From assembly GCF_000219215.1 (NCBI RefSeq), contig NC_015723.1:1984001-2048000 (forward strand): a stretch of DNA of 64,000 nt, written 5' to 3'. The notes beneath the pieces were generated by a model. The model did not search any database, was not told the DNA's origin, and saw only the letters and a program-made list of their open reading frames with translations. Positions 34,570-42,885 of the stretch are shown here, in pieces (positions within the stretch are counted from its first letter, which is position 1; each line of letters begins with the position of its first letter). A program made the position numbers and the translations under genes. This DNA comes from Cupriavidus necator N-1. GTDB taxonomy: Bacteria; Pseudomonadota; Gammaproteobacteria; Burkholderiales; Burkholderiaceae.

Positions 34570-36624
34570 ATGCACGATAGTCCCGATGCCATCCGCACCG
34601 TCGCCCTGCTCGGGCACGCGGGGTGCGGCAAGACCTCGCTGGCCGAGGCACTGTTGTACAAGGGCGGTGCCGTGCACACGCCCGGCAGCATCGAACGCGG
34701 TTCCACGGTGTGCGACAGCGATCCGTTGGAGCGCAAGTACAAACGCTCGCTGACGTCCGCGGTCGCCCACCTGCACTACCGCGACACCCGCATCTACCTG
34801 GTTGACACCCCCGGCTACCCGGACTTCTCCGGGCTGGCGATCAGCGCACTGGCGGCGGTGGAAACCGCCGCCATCGTCATCAATGCGCAGACCGGCATCG
34901 AGATGACCACGCGCCGGGCCATGGCCTGGGCGCAGGCGCGCCAGCTGTGCCGGATGATCATCATCAACGGCATCGACGGCGACAAAGTCGACCTGCCCGC
35001 GCTGCTGACGGAGATCCAGGAGGCCTTCGGCAAGGAATGCCTGCCGATCAACCTGCCGGCCGACAACGGCAGCAAGGTGGTTGACTGCTTCTTCAATCCG
35101 GCCGGCGAGTCGGATTTTTTATCTGTGCCCTCCGCGCACGATGCGCTGATCGACCAGGTCATCGAGATCGATCCCGAGCTGATGGAGCTGTACCTGGAAC
35201 AAGGCGAGGCGATCACGCCGGAGCAGCTGCACGCGCCGTTCGAGCGCGCGCTGCGCGAAGGACACCTGGTGCCGATCTGCTTTACCTCGGCGGCGACCGG
35301 CGCCGGCATCACCGAGCTGCTGGATGTGTTCGTGCGGCTGCTGCCCAATCCCACCGAGGGCAATCCGCCACTGTTCTATCGCGATACGGGTGAAGGCAGC
35401 GAGAACCGCAAGGCCGTGCGCGCGGAGCCCGTGCCGGACAAGCATGTGCTGGCGCACGTCTTCAAGATGGTCGTCGATCCCTATGTCGGCAAGCTGGCGG
35501 TGTTCCGCATCCACCAGGGCACGATCACGCGCGACAGCCAGCTCTATATCGGCGAAGGACGCCAGCCGTTCAAGGTGGCGCACCTGCTGCGGCTGCAAGG
35601 CAAGGAGACACAGGAAGTGCCACGCGCCGGGCCGGGCGATATCTGCGCGGTGGCCAAGATCGATGAACTCGGCTTCGATGCCGTGCTGCACGATGCCACC
35701 GAGGACGGCGATATCCACCTGACGCCGCTGGAATTCCCCACGCCGATCTACGGACTGGCGATCGAGCCGGCACGCCGCGGCAACGAGCAGCGGCTGGCGG
35801 AGGTACTGCACAAGCTGAGCGCCGAAGACCCGTGCCTGCGCGTGGAGCATCCGGCCGGCACCAACGAGACCGTCGTGTTCGGCCTGGGTGAGTTCCACCT
35901 GCGCTGTGCGCTGGAGCGGCTGACCGAGCAATACAAGGTGGAGGTGGTGACGCGCCCGCCCAAGATCGCCTACCGCGAAACCATCGGCGGCAAGGCCGAG
36001 GGCCACCACCGGCACAAGAAGCAGACCGGTGGCGCGGGGCAGTTCGGCGAAGTGATGCTGCGCGTGGAGCCGCTGTCGCGCGGCGAGGGCTTCGACTTCG
36101 TCGATGCGGTCAAGGGTGGCGCGATTCCCGGCCAGTTCATTCCCGCCGTGGAAAAAGGCATCCGCCAGGTGCTGGACAGCGGCCCGCTGGCGGGCTTCCC
36201 GATGCAGGACGTGCGCGTGACCGTGTTCGACGGCAAGAGCCATCCGGTCGATTCCAAGGAAGTCGCGTTCGCGACCGCCGGACGCAAGGCGTTTATCGAC
36301 GCGGTGCTCAAGGCCAGGCCCAGCGTGCTGGAGCCGATCGTCGATATCGAGGTGACGGCGCCGGGCACCGCCATGGGCGACATCATCGGCGACCTCTCCA
36401 CCAAGCGCGGCCAGGTCCATGGCACGCGCACCGCGGCCGGCAACGCCGTGATCGTGGCCGGCCAGGTGCCGCTGTCCGAGCTCAATGACTACCAGTCACG
36501 GCTGAACAGCATCACCGGCGGCCACGGCAGCTATACCATCCAGTTCAGCCACTACGACAACGTGCCGCCGGCGCAGCAGGACAAGATGGCATCGAAGCAC
36601 AAGGCGCAGCAGGATACGGATTGA
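34570..36624 (+). CDS. Elongation factor G paralogue (EF-G-like GTPase)
   Basis: 684 residues from ATG 34570; a TTG at 34546 is an alternative. G1 is GHAGCGKTSLAE and G3 is DTPGYPDF. The usual NKxD guanine-specificity motif is replaced by NGID (IIINGIDGDK). Domains II-V are present (RVEHPAGTNETVVFGLGEFH, HHRHKKQTGGAGQFGEVML, TAPGTAMGDIIGDL). It stands alone, not in an str operon, so it is an accessory EF-G rather than the main translocase. Possible roles are ribosome recycling or stress translation. Confidence 0.92.
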   Translation: MHDSPDAIRTVALLGHAGCGKTSLAEALLYKGGAVHTPGSIERGSTVCDSDPLERKYKRSLTSAVAHLHYRDTRIYLVDTPGYPDFSGLAISALAAVETAAIVINAQTGIEMTTRRAMAWAQARQLCRMIIINGIDGDKVDLPALLTEIQEAFGKECLPINLPADNGSKVVDCFFNPAGESDFLSVPSAHDALIDQVIEIDPELMELYLEQGEAITPEQLHAPFERALREGHLVPICFTSAATGAGITELLDVFVRLLPNPTEGNPPLFYRDTGEGSENRKAVRAEPVPDKHVLAHVFKMVVDPYVGKLAVFRIHQGTITRDSQLYIGEGRQPFKVAHLLRLQGKETQEVPRAGPGDICAVAKIDELGFDAVLHDATEDGDIHLTPLEFPTPIYGLAIEPARRGNEQRLAEVLHKLSAEDPCLRVEHPAGTNETVVFGLGEFHLRCALERLTEQYKVEVVTRPPKIAYRETIGGKAEGHHRHKKQTGGAGQFGEVMLRVEPLSRGEGFDFVDAVKGGAIPGQFIPAVEKGIRQVLDSGPLAGFPMQDVRVTVFDGKSHPVDSKEVAFATAGRKAFIDAVLKARPSVLEPIVDIEVTAPGTAMGDIIGDLSTKRGQVHGTRTAAGNAVIVAGQVPLSELNDYQSRLNSITGGHGSYTIQFSHYDNVPPAQQDKMASKHKAQQDTD

Positions 36625-36647
36625 GGGGTTCGCGCCCGCGGCTGCAT

Positions 36648-37928
36648 CTAGTACGTTTCCAGATGCAGCCGCCCTTCCCGCTTCAAGCCTTCAGCCAGCG
36701 CCTCCCACTGCAGCCCCGCCTGCTGCGCTACGTCCCGCAGCGCCAGCACCACGCCCTCTTCCATGCTCTTGAGCCCGCACACATAGAAGTACGTGTCAGG
36801 GCTCGCCAGCAGTGCCGTCAGGTCCGCCGCGCGCTCGCGCATCAGGTCCTGCACATAGCGCTTGGGCTGCCCCGGCGTGCGCGAGAACGCAAGGTTGATG
36901 TCGATGAAATCCTTGGGCAGGTTCTGCAGCGGGCCGAAATAAGGCAGCTCCTCCTGCGTGCGCGCGCCGAAGAACAGCATCAGCTTGCCGCCATCGAACT
37001 TGCCGGCCTTGCGCAGGCGCCGGCGCCATTCGGTCATGGCGCGCATCGGCGCGCTGCCGGTGCCCGTGCAGATCATCACGATGTTGGAGCGCGGGTGGTT
37101 GGGCATCAGGAAGCTGGCGCCGAACGGTCCGATCACTTCCACCTTGTCGCCGACCCTCAGGTCGCACATGTAGTTGGAGGCCACGCCGCGCACCGAATTG
37201 CCGTCATGGTCCTGCAGCACGCGCTTGATCGTCAGCGACAGGTTGTTGTAGCCGGGACGCTCGCCGTTGCGCGGACTGGCGATCGAGTACTGGCGCGCAT
37301 GGTGTGGACGACCGCTGGCTTCAGTGCCCGGCGGCACGATGCCGATGGACTGGCCTTCCAGCACCGGGAATGGTGTCGCGCCAAAGTCCAGCACGATGTG
37401 ATGCGTGTCGTATTCGCGGCCGACTTCAGTCACGCGCACATTGCCGGTCACGGTAGCGGTGATGGTCTGGTTGGCGGACTTGGCGCCGTACAGGTTGGTG
37501 TAGGCATGCGCTGCGGACCACGGCGGCACGGTGGCGCCGTGGCGGGCGCTGTTGACGGCGTCTTCACCGGTGCCGGCCAGCGGCGACGTGGCGGGAATCT
37601 CCGGCGCGGCGGTCTGCATCTCGGCGCCGGGTGCCAGGTCGGCCAGCTGCTCGGGCGTCAGTTCTTCCGGCAGCGTGTCCCAGGTGAGTTGCTCTTCGAT
37701 GCTGTAGGCGCGCAGCTTCGGCATGGCGCGCCAGTTGTCGATCGAGCCCGTCGGGCACGGGGAAATGCAGGCCATGCACAGGTTGCACTTGTCGGCATCG
37801 ACCACGTAGTTGCGCGAGTCGTGCGTGATCGCGCCCACCGGGCAGGTCGCTTCGCAGGTGTTGCAGCGGATGCAGATCTCGGGATCGATCAGGTGCTGCT
37901 TGATGACTTGAATTTCTGCCATGTCCAT
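36648..37928 (-). CDS. boxA: Benzoyl-CoA 2,3-epoxidase reductase subunit BoxA
   Basis: 426 residues from ATG 37928, with GGAG 8 nt upstream. Two 4Fe-4S clusters are bound by C19-x2-C22-x2-C25-x3-C29 and C48-x2-C51-x2-C54-x3-C58. A ferredoxin-NADP reductase module follows, with RQYSIAS (FAD) and [16 protein letters not shown] (NADPH). It passes electrons from NADPH to the oxygenase BoxB for epoxidation of benzoyl-CoA in the cytoplasm. It is last in boxC-boxB-boxA and separated from boxB by a REP-like hairpin, which may reduce its expression. Confidence 0.96.
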   Translation of the reverse strand: MDMAEIQVIKQHLIDPEICIRCNTCEATCPVGAITHDSRNYVVDADKCNLCMACISPCPTGSIDNWRAMPKLRAYSIEEQLTWDTLPEELTPEQLADLAPGAEMQTAAPEIPATSPLAGTGEDAVNSARHGATVPPWSAAHAYTNLYGAKSANQTITATVTGNVRVTEVGREYDTHHIVLDFGATPFPVLEGQSIGIVPPGTEASGRPHHARQYSIASPRNGERPGYNNLSLTIKRVLQDHDGNSVRGVASNYMCDLRVGDKVEVIGPFGASFLMPNHPRSNIVMICTGTGSAPMRAMTEWRRRLRKAGKFDGGKLMLFFGARTQEELPYFGPLQNLPKDFIDINLAFSRTPGQPKRYVQDLMRERAADLTALLASPDTYFYVCGLKSMEEGVVLALRDVAQQAGLQWEALAEGLKREGRLHLETY

Positions 37929-37990
37929 GGCGGTCTCCACAGAATCAGGGGCGTTCGGGGTGAGGGTCGTTGTTGCAGCGGCGCTTCATG

Positions 37991-38047
37991 GACGCGCCAG
38001 CCCTCTCCCCCGGCCCCTCTCCCGCAAGCGGGAGAGGGGAGCAAACA
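37991..38047. repeat. Intact REP-like repeat between boxB and boxA
   Basis: The repeat contains a GC-rich arm (GCCCTCTCCCCCGGC) followed by a near-perfect hairpin CCCCTCTCCCGC-AA-GCGGGAGAGGGG and AGCAAAC. It is the uninterrupted reference for the IS110-split copy at 9701/11311. It sits between two co-directional box genes, where the hairpin could attenuate transcription or protect upstream mRNA. Confidence 0.8.
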
Positions 38048-38071
38048 GGGAGCAATGGGTAAGACCGTGAC

Positions 38072-39499
38072 TCAATTGAAGCGCACGTATTCGAAATCCA
38101 CCGGCTGGCGGTTGATGCCCATCACCGGCGGCGCGATCCAGTTGGCGAACTTGCCCGGCTCGACCACGCGGCCCATCAGGCTGGCGACAAAGGCGCGGTC
38201 GCCTTCGCTGGGCAGCCACTGGTCGCGGAAGTCGCGCCATTCGGCATCGGAGATCACGCGGCCGTCCGGCGAAACCTTGACGCCGGCCAGCGCGCCGATA
38301 TTGCGGTGGAAAGCCTTGTGCGGGACCTTCAGGCGGAACGGGATGCCGGCCTTCTCGATGACCTTGTTCCAGCGCTCCACGCCGCCCATGCTGTCCTTGA
38401 TGTAGTCATCGCGCAGCACTTCATTGAGTGCGTTGAGCATCGGCACTTCCTTCTCGGTCAGCTGGCCGTTCTGCGCCTGCAGGATGCGGTAGGTCTGGCC
38501 CTTGAGCACGTGGTCGTCCATGCGCTTGCCTTCTTCGTAGCGGCCCTTGAGGCCGGTGCTGTAGAAGGTGGCGGCGTTGCTCGACTCATCGGCGCCGAAC
38601 AGGTCGATGGTGACGCTGTAGTGGAAGTTCAGGTAGCGCTGCAGCGTCGGCAGGTCGATCACGCCGGCCGCGCGCAGCTTCGCGGGATCGTCGGTCTTGA
38701 GTTCGCTCATCACCTGGCAGGTGCGCTGGATCACGCGCGACACGCCCGATTCGCCCACGAACATGTGGTGCGCTTCCTCGGTCAGCATGAACTTCGTGGT
38801 GCGTGCCAGCGGATCGAAGGCGCTTTCGGCGAGCGCGCACAGCTGGAACTTGCCGTCGCGGTCGGTGAAGTAGGTGAACATGAAGAACGACAGCCAGTCC
38901 GGGGTCTGCTCGTTGAACGCCTGCAGGATGCGGGGGTTGTCCTGCTGGCCGCTGCGGCGCTCCAGCAGCGCTTCACCTTCCTCGCGCCCGTCGCGGCCGA
39001 AGTACTTGTGCAGCAGGTAGACCATGGCCCACAGGTGGCGGCCCTCCTCCACGTTCACCTGGAACAGGTTGCGCAGGTCGTACATGCTGGGCGCGGTCAG
39101 GCCCAGGTGGCGCTGCTGCTCGACCGACGCCGGCTCGGTATCGCCCTGCGTCACGATGATGCGGCGCAGGTTGGCGCGGTATTCGCCCGGCACGTCCTGC
39201 CACGCATCCTCACCCTTGTGGTCGCCGAAATGGATCTTGCGGTTGGCCTCGGCCGGGTTCAGGAAGATGCCCCAGCGGTAGTCCGGCATCTTGACGTGGC
39301 CGAAGTGGGCCCAGCCCTGCGGATCGACGCTGATCGCGGTGCGCAGGTAAATGTCATGCTGGTGCGAGCCTTCCGGGCCCATGTCGTTCCACCAACTCAG
39401 GTAGTTCGGTTGCCACTGCTCAAGCGCGCGCTGCAGGGTGCGGTCTTCGCTCAGGTTGACGTTGTTGGGGATCTTGTCGCTGTAGTTGATGCCGGACAT
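38072..39499 (-). CDS. boxB: Benzoyl-CoA 2,3-epoxidase oxygenase subunit BoxB
   Basis: 475 residues from ATG 39499, with AAGGAGA upstream. It is the diiron oxygenase that adds one oxygen atom to benzoyl-CoA to give the 2,3-epoxide. Candidate iron ligands are visible as E122, E152-x2-H155 (VEEGRHLWAM) and a later EEAHHMF. The length and sequence agree well with BoxB of Azoarcus and Burkholderia. It lies 45 bp after boxC and precedes boxA. Confidence 0.97.
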   Translation of the reverse strand: MSGINYSDKIPNNVNLSEDRTLQRALEQWQPNYLSWWNDMGPEGSHQHDIYLRTAISVDPQGWAHFGHVKMPDYRWGIFLNPAEANRKIHFGDHKGEDAWQDVPGEYRANLRRIIVTQGDTEPASVEQQRHLGLTAPSMYDLRNLFQVNVEEGRHLWAMVYLLHKYFGRDGREEGEALLERRSGQQDNPRILQAFNEQTPDWLSFFMFTYFTDRDGKFQLCALAESAFDPLARTTKFMLTEEAHHMFVGESGVSRVIQRTCQVMSELKTDDPAKLRAAGVIDLPTLQRYLNFHYSVTIDLFGADESSNAATFYSTGLKGRYEEGKRMDDHVLKGQTYRILQAQNGQLTEKEVPMLNALNEVLRDDYIKDSMGGVERWNKVIEKAGIPFRLKVPHKAFHRNIGALAGVKVSPDGRVISDAEWRDFRDQWLPSEGDRAFVASLMGRVVEPGKFANWIAPPVMGINRQPVDFEYVRFN

Positions 39500-39544
39500 G
39501 GAGGTCTCCTTCAAAGAACGATTCGGTTGTCGTGTAAGGCTGGA

Positions 39545-41203
39545 TCAGACGCGGTTCCAGTCGAAGGCGGCCTTGTCGCCCTTGCCGTAGACCTTGAGCG
39601 CACCCTTTTCGCCCACTGCGTTGGGGCGCTGGAAGATCCAGTTCTGCCACGCGGTCAGGCGGCCAAAGATGCGGGTGAACATGTTTTCCTGGCCGTTGAA
39701 GCGCAGATTGGCTTCCATGCCGGTCAGCGCATCGGGCGACATCGCCACGCGTTCTTCCAGCGCGATGCGCACTTCATCGGTCCAGTCGATGTCGTCGGGG
39801 TTGGCGGTGACCAGGCCGAGCGCATAGGCGGCATCGGCATCGAGCGGCTGGCCGGCCTTGGCGCGCACCGCGTCCAGCGCGGGCTGCTCGTCGTAGAAGC
39901 GGCGGCCCAGGCGGCTCTGGCCGGTGGCCATCGGGTAGAGGCCGAAGTTGACTTCCGCCACGGTGATCTTCGGTGCGCGCTCCTCGTCGTCCGGCAAGGC
40001 CAGGTGGTAGCTGCGGTCGCAGGCCAGCGCCAGTTCCAGGAAGGTGCCGGCAAAGCACGATTGCGGCTCGATCAGCGCGAACAGGCTGCGCGACGACACA
40101 TCCAGGCGGCTCAGCGTGCGGCGCAGCAGGCCGATGGTCTCGCGCACCAGCCAGTGGTCCTTGTGCGCCAGCAGCGTGGCGTCGGTGGCCAGCACCGCGG
40201 CGGCGTCGCCGCTGGTCTTGATCAGCCAGGTGCCGATGTCCAGTTCATTGGTGCGCATCGACAGGATCGCGTCTTCCAGTTCGCGCGCCAGTTGCAGCGG
40301 GTACCAGGCGGCGCCGGCTTCAACGATGTCATCGATGTTCTGCGGCTGCGTGCCCGTCGGCGCCTTGACCGTAAAGGTGGCGGTGCGGCCGGCGCGGTCG
40401 ATCCCGATCGTCACATGCGTGTAGCGCAGCGCATCGGCTTCGATGGTGCGCTCGATCGGGGCAAGTGGCACGCCCTTGCCGTCGGCCGGGCGGTCGCTCT
40501 GCGCTGCCAGCGCCAGCGCGCGCTCCTGCACTTTCTGCGCGAACACGGCGGGCTTGGCAATGTCGTCGACCAGGCGCCAGTCCTTGGCACGCTGGCCGCG
40601 CACGCCTTCGGTGGTGGTGCAGAAGATGTCGGCCAGGTCATGGCGCACGTGGCGCTTGTCGGTCACGCGGGTCAGGCCGCCAGTGCCGGGCAGCACGCCC
40701 AGCAGCGGCACTTCCGGCAGGCTCACGGCCGACGAGCGGTCGTCCACCAGCAGGATCTCGTCACAGGCCAGCGCCAGTTCATAGCCGCCGCCGGCGCAGG
40801 CGCCGTTGACCGCGGCCAGGAACTTCAGGCCGCTGTGCTGCGAGGAATCCTCGATGCCGTTGCGGGTCTCGTTGGTGAACTTGCAGAAATTGACCTTCCA
40901 CGCATGGCTGCTGACGCCCAGCATGAAGATGTTGGCGCCGGAGCAGAACACCTTGTCCTTGCCGCTGGTGACGACCACGGTGCGCACTTCCGGGTGCTCG
41001 AAGCGGACGCGGTTGAGCGCGTCGTTCAGTTCGATATCGACGCCGAGGTCGTAGCTGTTGAGCTTGAGCTTGTAGCCGGGGCGCAGGCCGGCGTTCTCGT
41101 CGATGTCCACCGCGAGCGTGGCGACGGGGCCGTCGAACGTCAGCTTCAGGTGCTTGTATTGGGTGGGGGCGGTCTGGTAGTCGACGCGGGGGGCGGTGGT
41201 CAC
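39545..41203 (-). CDS. boxC: 2,3-epoxybenzoyl-CoA dihydrolase BoxC
   Basis: 552 residues from a GTG at 41203, with AGAGGAGA 8 nt upstream; there is no suitable ATG. It carries two crotonase-like regions, with SGKDKVFCSGANIFMLG and NGACAGGGYELALACDEIL in the first. It opens the ring of 2,3-epoxybenzoyl-CoA and releases formate, giving 3,4-dehydroadipyl-CoA semialdehyde. It is the first gene of the minus-strand box operon, and its promoter region carries two TGCA operator pairs. Confidence 0.96.
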   Translation of the reverse strand: MTTAPRVDYQTAPTQYKHLKLTFDGPVATLAVDIDENAGLRPGYKLKLNSYDLGVDIELNDALNRVRFEHPEVRTVVVTSGKDKVFCSGANIFMLGVSSHAWKVNFCKFTNETRNGIEDSSQHSGLKFLAAVNGACAGGGYELALACDEILLVDDRSSAVSLPEVPLLGVLPGTGGLTRVTDKRHVRHDLADIFCTTTEGVRGQRAKDWRLVDDIAKPAVFAQKVQERALALAAQSDRPADGKGVPLAPIERTIEADALRYTHVTIGIDRAGRTATFTVKAPTGTQPQNIDDIVEAGAAWYPLQLARELEDAILSMRTNELDIGTWLIKTSGDAAAVLATDATLLAHKDHWLVRETIGLLRRTLSRLDVSSRSLFALIEPQSCFAGTFLELALACDRSYHLALPDDEERAPKITVAEVNFGLYPMATGQSRLGRRFYDEQPALDAVRAKAGQPLDADAAYALGLVTANPDDIDWTDEVRIALEERVAMSPDALTGMEANLRFNGQENMFTRIFGRLTAWQNWIFQRPNAVGEKGALKVYGKGDKAAFDWNRV

Positions 41204-41225
41204 GGCGGTGTCTCCTCTGCGAAAC

Positions 41226-41305
41226 TGCACTATTTTGCACGAACAGGAATCTGGTGAGACGAACTATAGTTCATCAAGCAGAATTTCTGCAAGCAATATT
41301 GTGCA
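41226..41305 (-). promoter_or_regulatory. boxC promoter with BoxR-type TGCA operators
   Basis: TGCA-N6-TGCA lies at 41226-41239 and a second pair TGCA-N10-TGCA at 41288-41305. A candidate promoter for boxC reads, on the minus strand, TTGCAG (41292-41287), 18 bp, TATAGT (41268-41263). The upstream TGCA pair overlaps the -35 and the other lies downstream of the likely start, consistent with repression relieved by benzoyl-CoA. BzdR/BoxR proteins are known to bind TGCA repeats. Confidence 0.6.
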
Positions 41306-41360
41306 GATTTCTCAAGAGGTGCCGGTCATGGCCCGATGCCGCGTTATTGCGCCTCAGCCG

Positions 41361-42323
41361 TCACAACGGCATGCGCAGGGCCTGGCGTACCAGTTCGCGC
41401 AGCGCGGCAAATGTGGGTTCCAGCGGCTGCGCGCTGGTGTCCAGCGAGAACTCCGCCTTGGAATAGAAGGCCGCGCGCCCGGCCAGGATATGGCGCAAGT
41501 CCTCCATGGCCTCCTTGCTGGCCGCCATCGGCCGGAAGTCGCCCTGCTCGCGCACCCGCTCCATATGGTCTTCCGGCTCCGCCTGCAGCCAGACCGTGGT
41601 GCAGTGGGCCAGCAGCAGGTTGAAGGTGGCCGGATCAGAGACCAGGCCGCCGGGCGTGGCGATCACGGCCTCGGGATAGATCTGGATGGCTTCTTCCAGC
41701 GCGCGCCGCTCGTAGCGGCGGTAGGCATTCATGCCATACAGGCCCTGGATCTCCGAGATGCTGCAGCCGGCAAACTTCTCGATCTCGCGGCTCAGCTCGA
41801 CAAAGGGGAAATCCAGGTCTTCGGCCAGCATCCCGCCCAGCGTGGTCTTGCCGGCGCCGCGCAGCCCGATCAGCGCCACGCGCGGGCTGCGCGCGGCCTG
41901 GCCGGCATTGTCGCCACCCGTGCCGAGCATCTCGCCCACGGCAACGCGCACGCGCCGCAGCGTGGCTTCGTCGCGGTGCTCCAGCAGCTCGCGCAACAGG
42001 ATCCATTCAGGCGACGACGTGGTGACGTCGCCCAGCAACCCGGCCAGCGAGCACTGCAGCGCATCGGCAATGTGCTGCAGCACCAGGATGGAAGCGTTGC
42101 CGCTGCCGTATTCCAGGTTGGCCAGGTGCCGCTCCGACACGCCGGCGGCCTGTGCGGCGGCCTTTCGGGTCAGGCCGCGGCAGGAGCGCAGCTCGCGCAC
42201 ACGCTCGCCGAGCGTGACCAGGAACGGGTTCTTCTCGGTGCCGTTGGCAGCGCTTGCATCTGAATCATGGTGCAGGTCGGCTTCCGGGGTTAACCCAGCT
42301 TTATGCAATATAGTGCTTGACAT
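41361..42323 (-). CDS. boxR: BoxR/BzdR-type benzoyl-CoA-responsive regulator
   Basis: 320 residues. The N-terminal XRE helix-turn-helix (ERVRELRSCRGLTRKAAAQA, GVSERHLANLE) is fused to a shikimate kinase-like domain with ALIGLRGAGKTTLGGML (P-loop) and TPGGLVSDP. This fusion is diagnostic of BzdR and BoxR, which repress benzoate genes and release DNA on binding benzoyl-CoA. It lies between the two box transcripts, with TGCA operators on both sides. The ATG 42323 has no strong ribosome-binding site, and an operator half-site lies inside the first codons. Confidence 0.95.
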   Translation of the reverse strand: MSSTILHKAGLTPEADLHHDSDASAANGTEKNPFLVTLGERVRELRSCRGLTRKAAAQAAGVSERHLANLEYGSGNASILVLQHIADALQCSLAGLLGDVTTSSPEWILLRELLEHRDEATLRRVRVAVGEMLGTGGDNAGQAARSPRVALIGLRGAGKTTLGGMLAEDLDFPFVELSREIEKFAGCSISEIQGLYGMNAYRRYERRALEEAIQIYPEAVIATPGGLVSDPATFNLLLAHCTTVWLQAEPEDHMERVREQGDFRPMAASKEAMEDLRHILAGRAAFYSKAEFSLDTSAQPLEPTFAALRELVRQALRMPL

Positions 42324-42366
42324 GATTTCTGTGCGGCTCTATTTTTCATACATGCACAATAATGCA
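42304..42366 (+). promoter_or_regulatory. Promoter and BoxR-type operator for the boxD-bclA operon
   Basis: TTGACA (42317-42322), 17 bp, TATTTT (42340-42345) forms a good sigma-70 promoter reading rightward. TGCA-N6-TGCA at 42353-42366 falls at the expected start point, with exactly the same spacing as at 41226-41239. A near-match TGCA-N6-TGCT lies at 42304-42317 just upstream of the -35. Position suggests BoxR represses this divergent unit and its own gene. Confidence 0.6.
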
Positions 42367-42411
42367 TGAAGCCAGTGATAGCAACTGGCGAATCAGACGG
42401 AGCCCCTCACC

Positions 42412-42877
42412 ATGTCCCCCACAGAATTCCGCAGCCAGATCGCGCAGCTCACCGCGCAACTGGCAGGCCGCCCGCTGGATACCGCACTCGATGCCTGGCT
42501 CAATGCCGAACACGGCGCCGGCACGCCCCACCTACCAGCAACTGAAGGACGCATGCCAGGCCGGCGTGGCCGAAGGCTGGCTGTGCGACCGCGAAGGCGG
42601 CGGCATCCGCTATGGCCGCATCTTCAAGCCTGCCGACGACCTGCACGGCTTTTCCGTCGACGTGGTCGACATGCAGGACATTGCCGGCCCGCATCACACC
42701 CATCCCAACGGCGAGATCGACCTGATCATGCCGCTCGAGGGCGAGGCACAGTTCGACGGCCGCCCCGCCGGCTGGCTGGTGTGCCCGCCGGGCAGCGCCC
42801 ACCGCCCCACCGTCAGCAACGGCCGCGCGCTGGTGCTCTACCTGCTGCCGGAAGGCCGCATCGACTTCACGCGCTGA
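42412..42877 (+). pseudogene. DUF4863 (cupin-like) box-cluster protein, frameshifted
   Basis: The first ~38 codons read MSPTEFRSQIAQLTAQLAGR ... NAEHGAGT in one frame. The rest reads PTYQQLKDACQAGVAEGWLC through LPEGRIDFTR in the next frame. The two meet at a run of four C (42526-42529); with three C the protein would be one ~154-residue DUF4863 chain. Small cupin-like proteins of this kind often sit between box regulator and aldehyde dehydrogenase genes. This copy is inactivated by one inserted base unless it is a sequencing error. Confidence 0.8.
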
Positions 42878-42885
42878 GATCCCCC

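Noticed and set aside
38306..41257. A 983-codon plus-strand open frame opposite boxB and boxC
   Set aside because: No recognisable motifs and biased composition; the minus strand encodes well-known box enzymes throughout.
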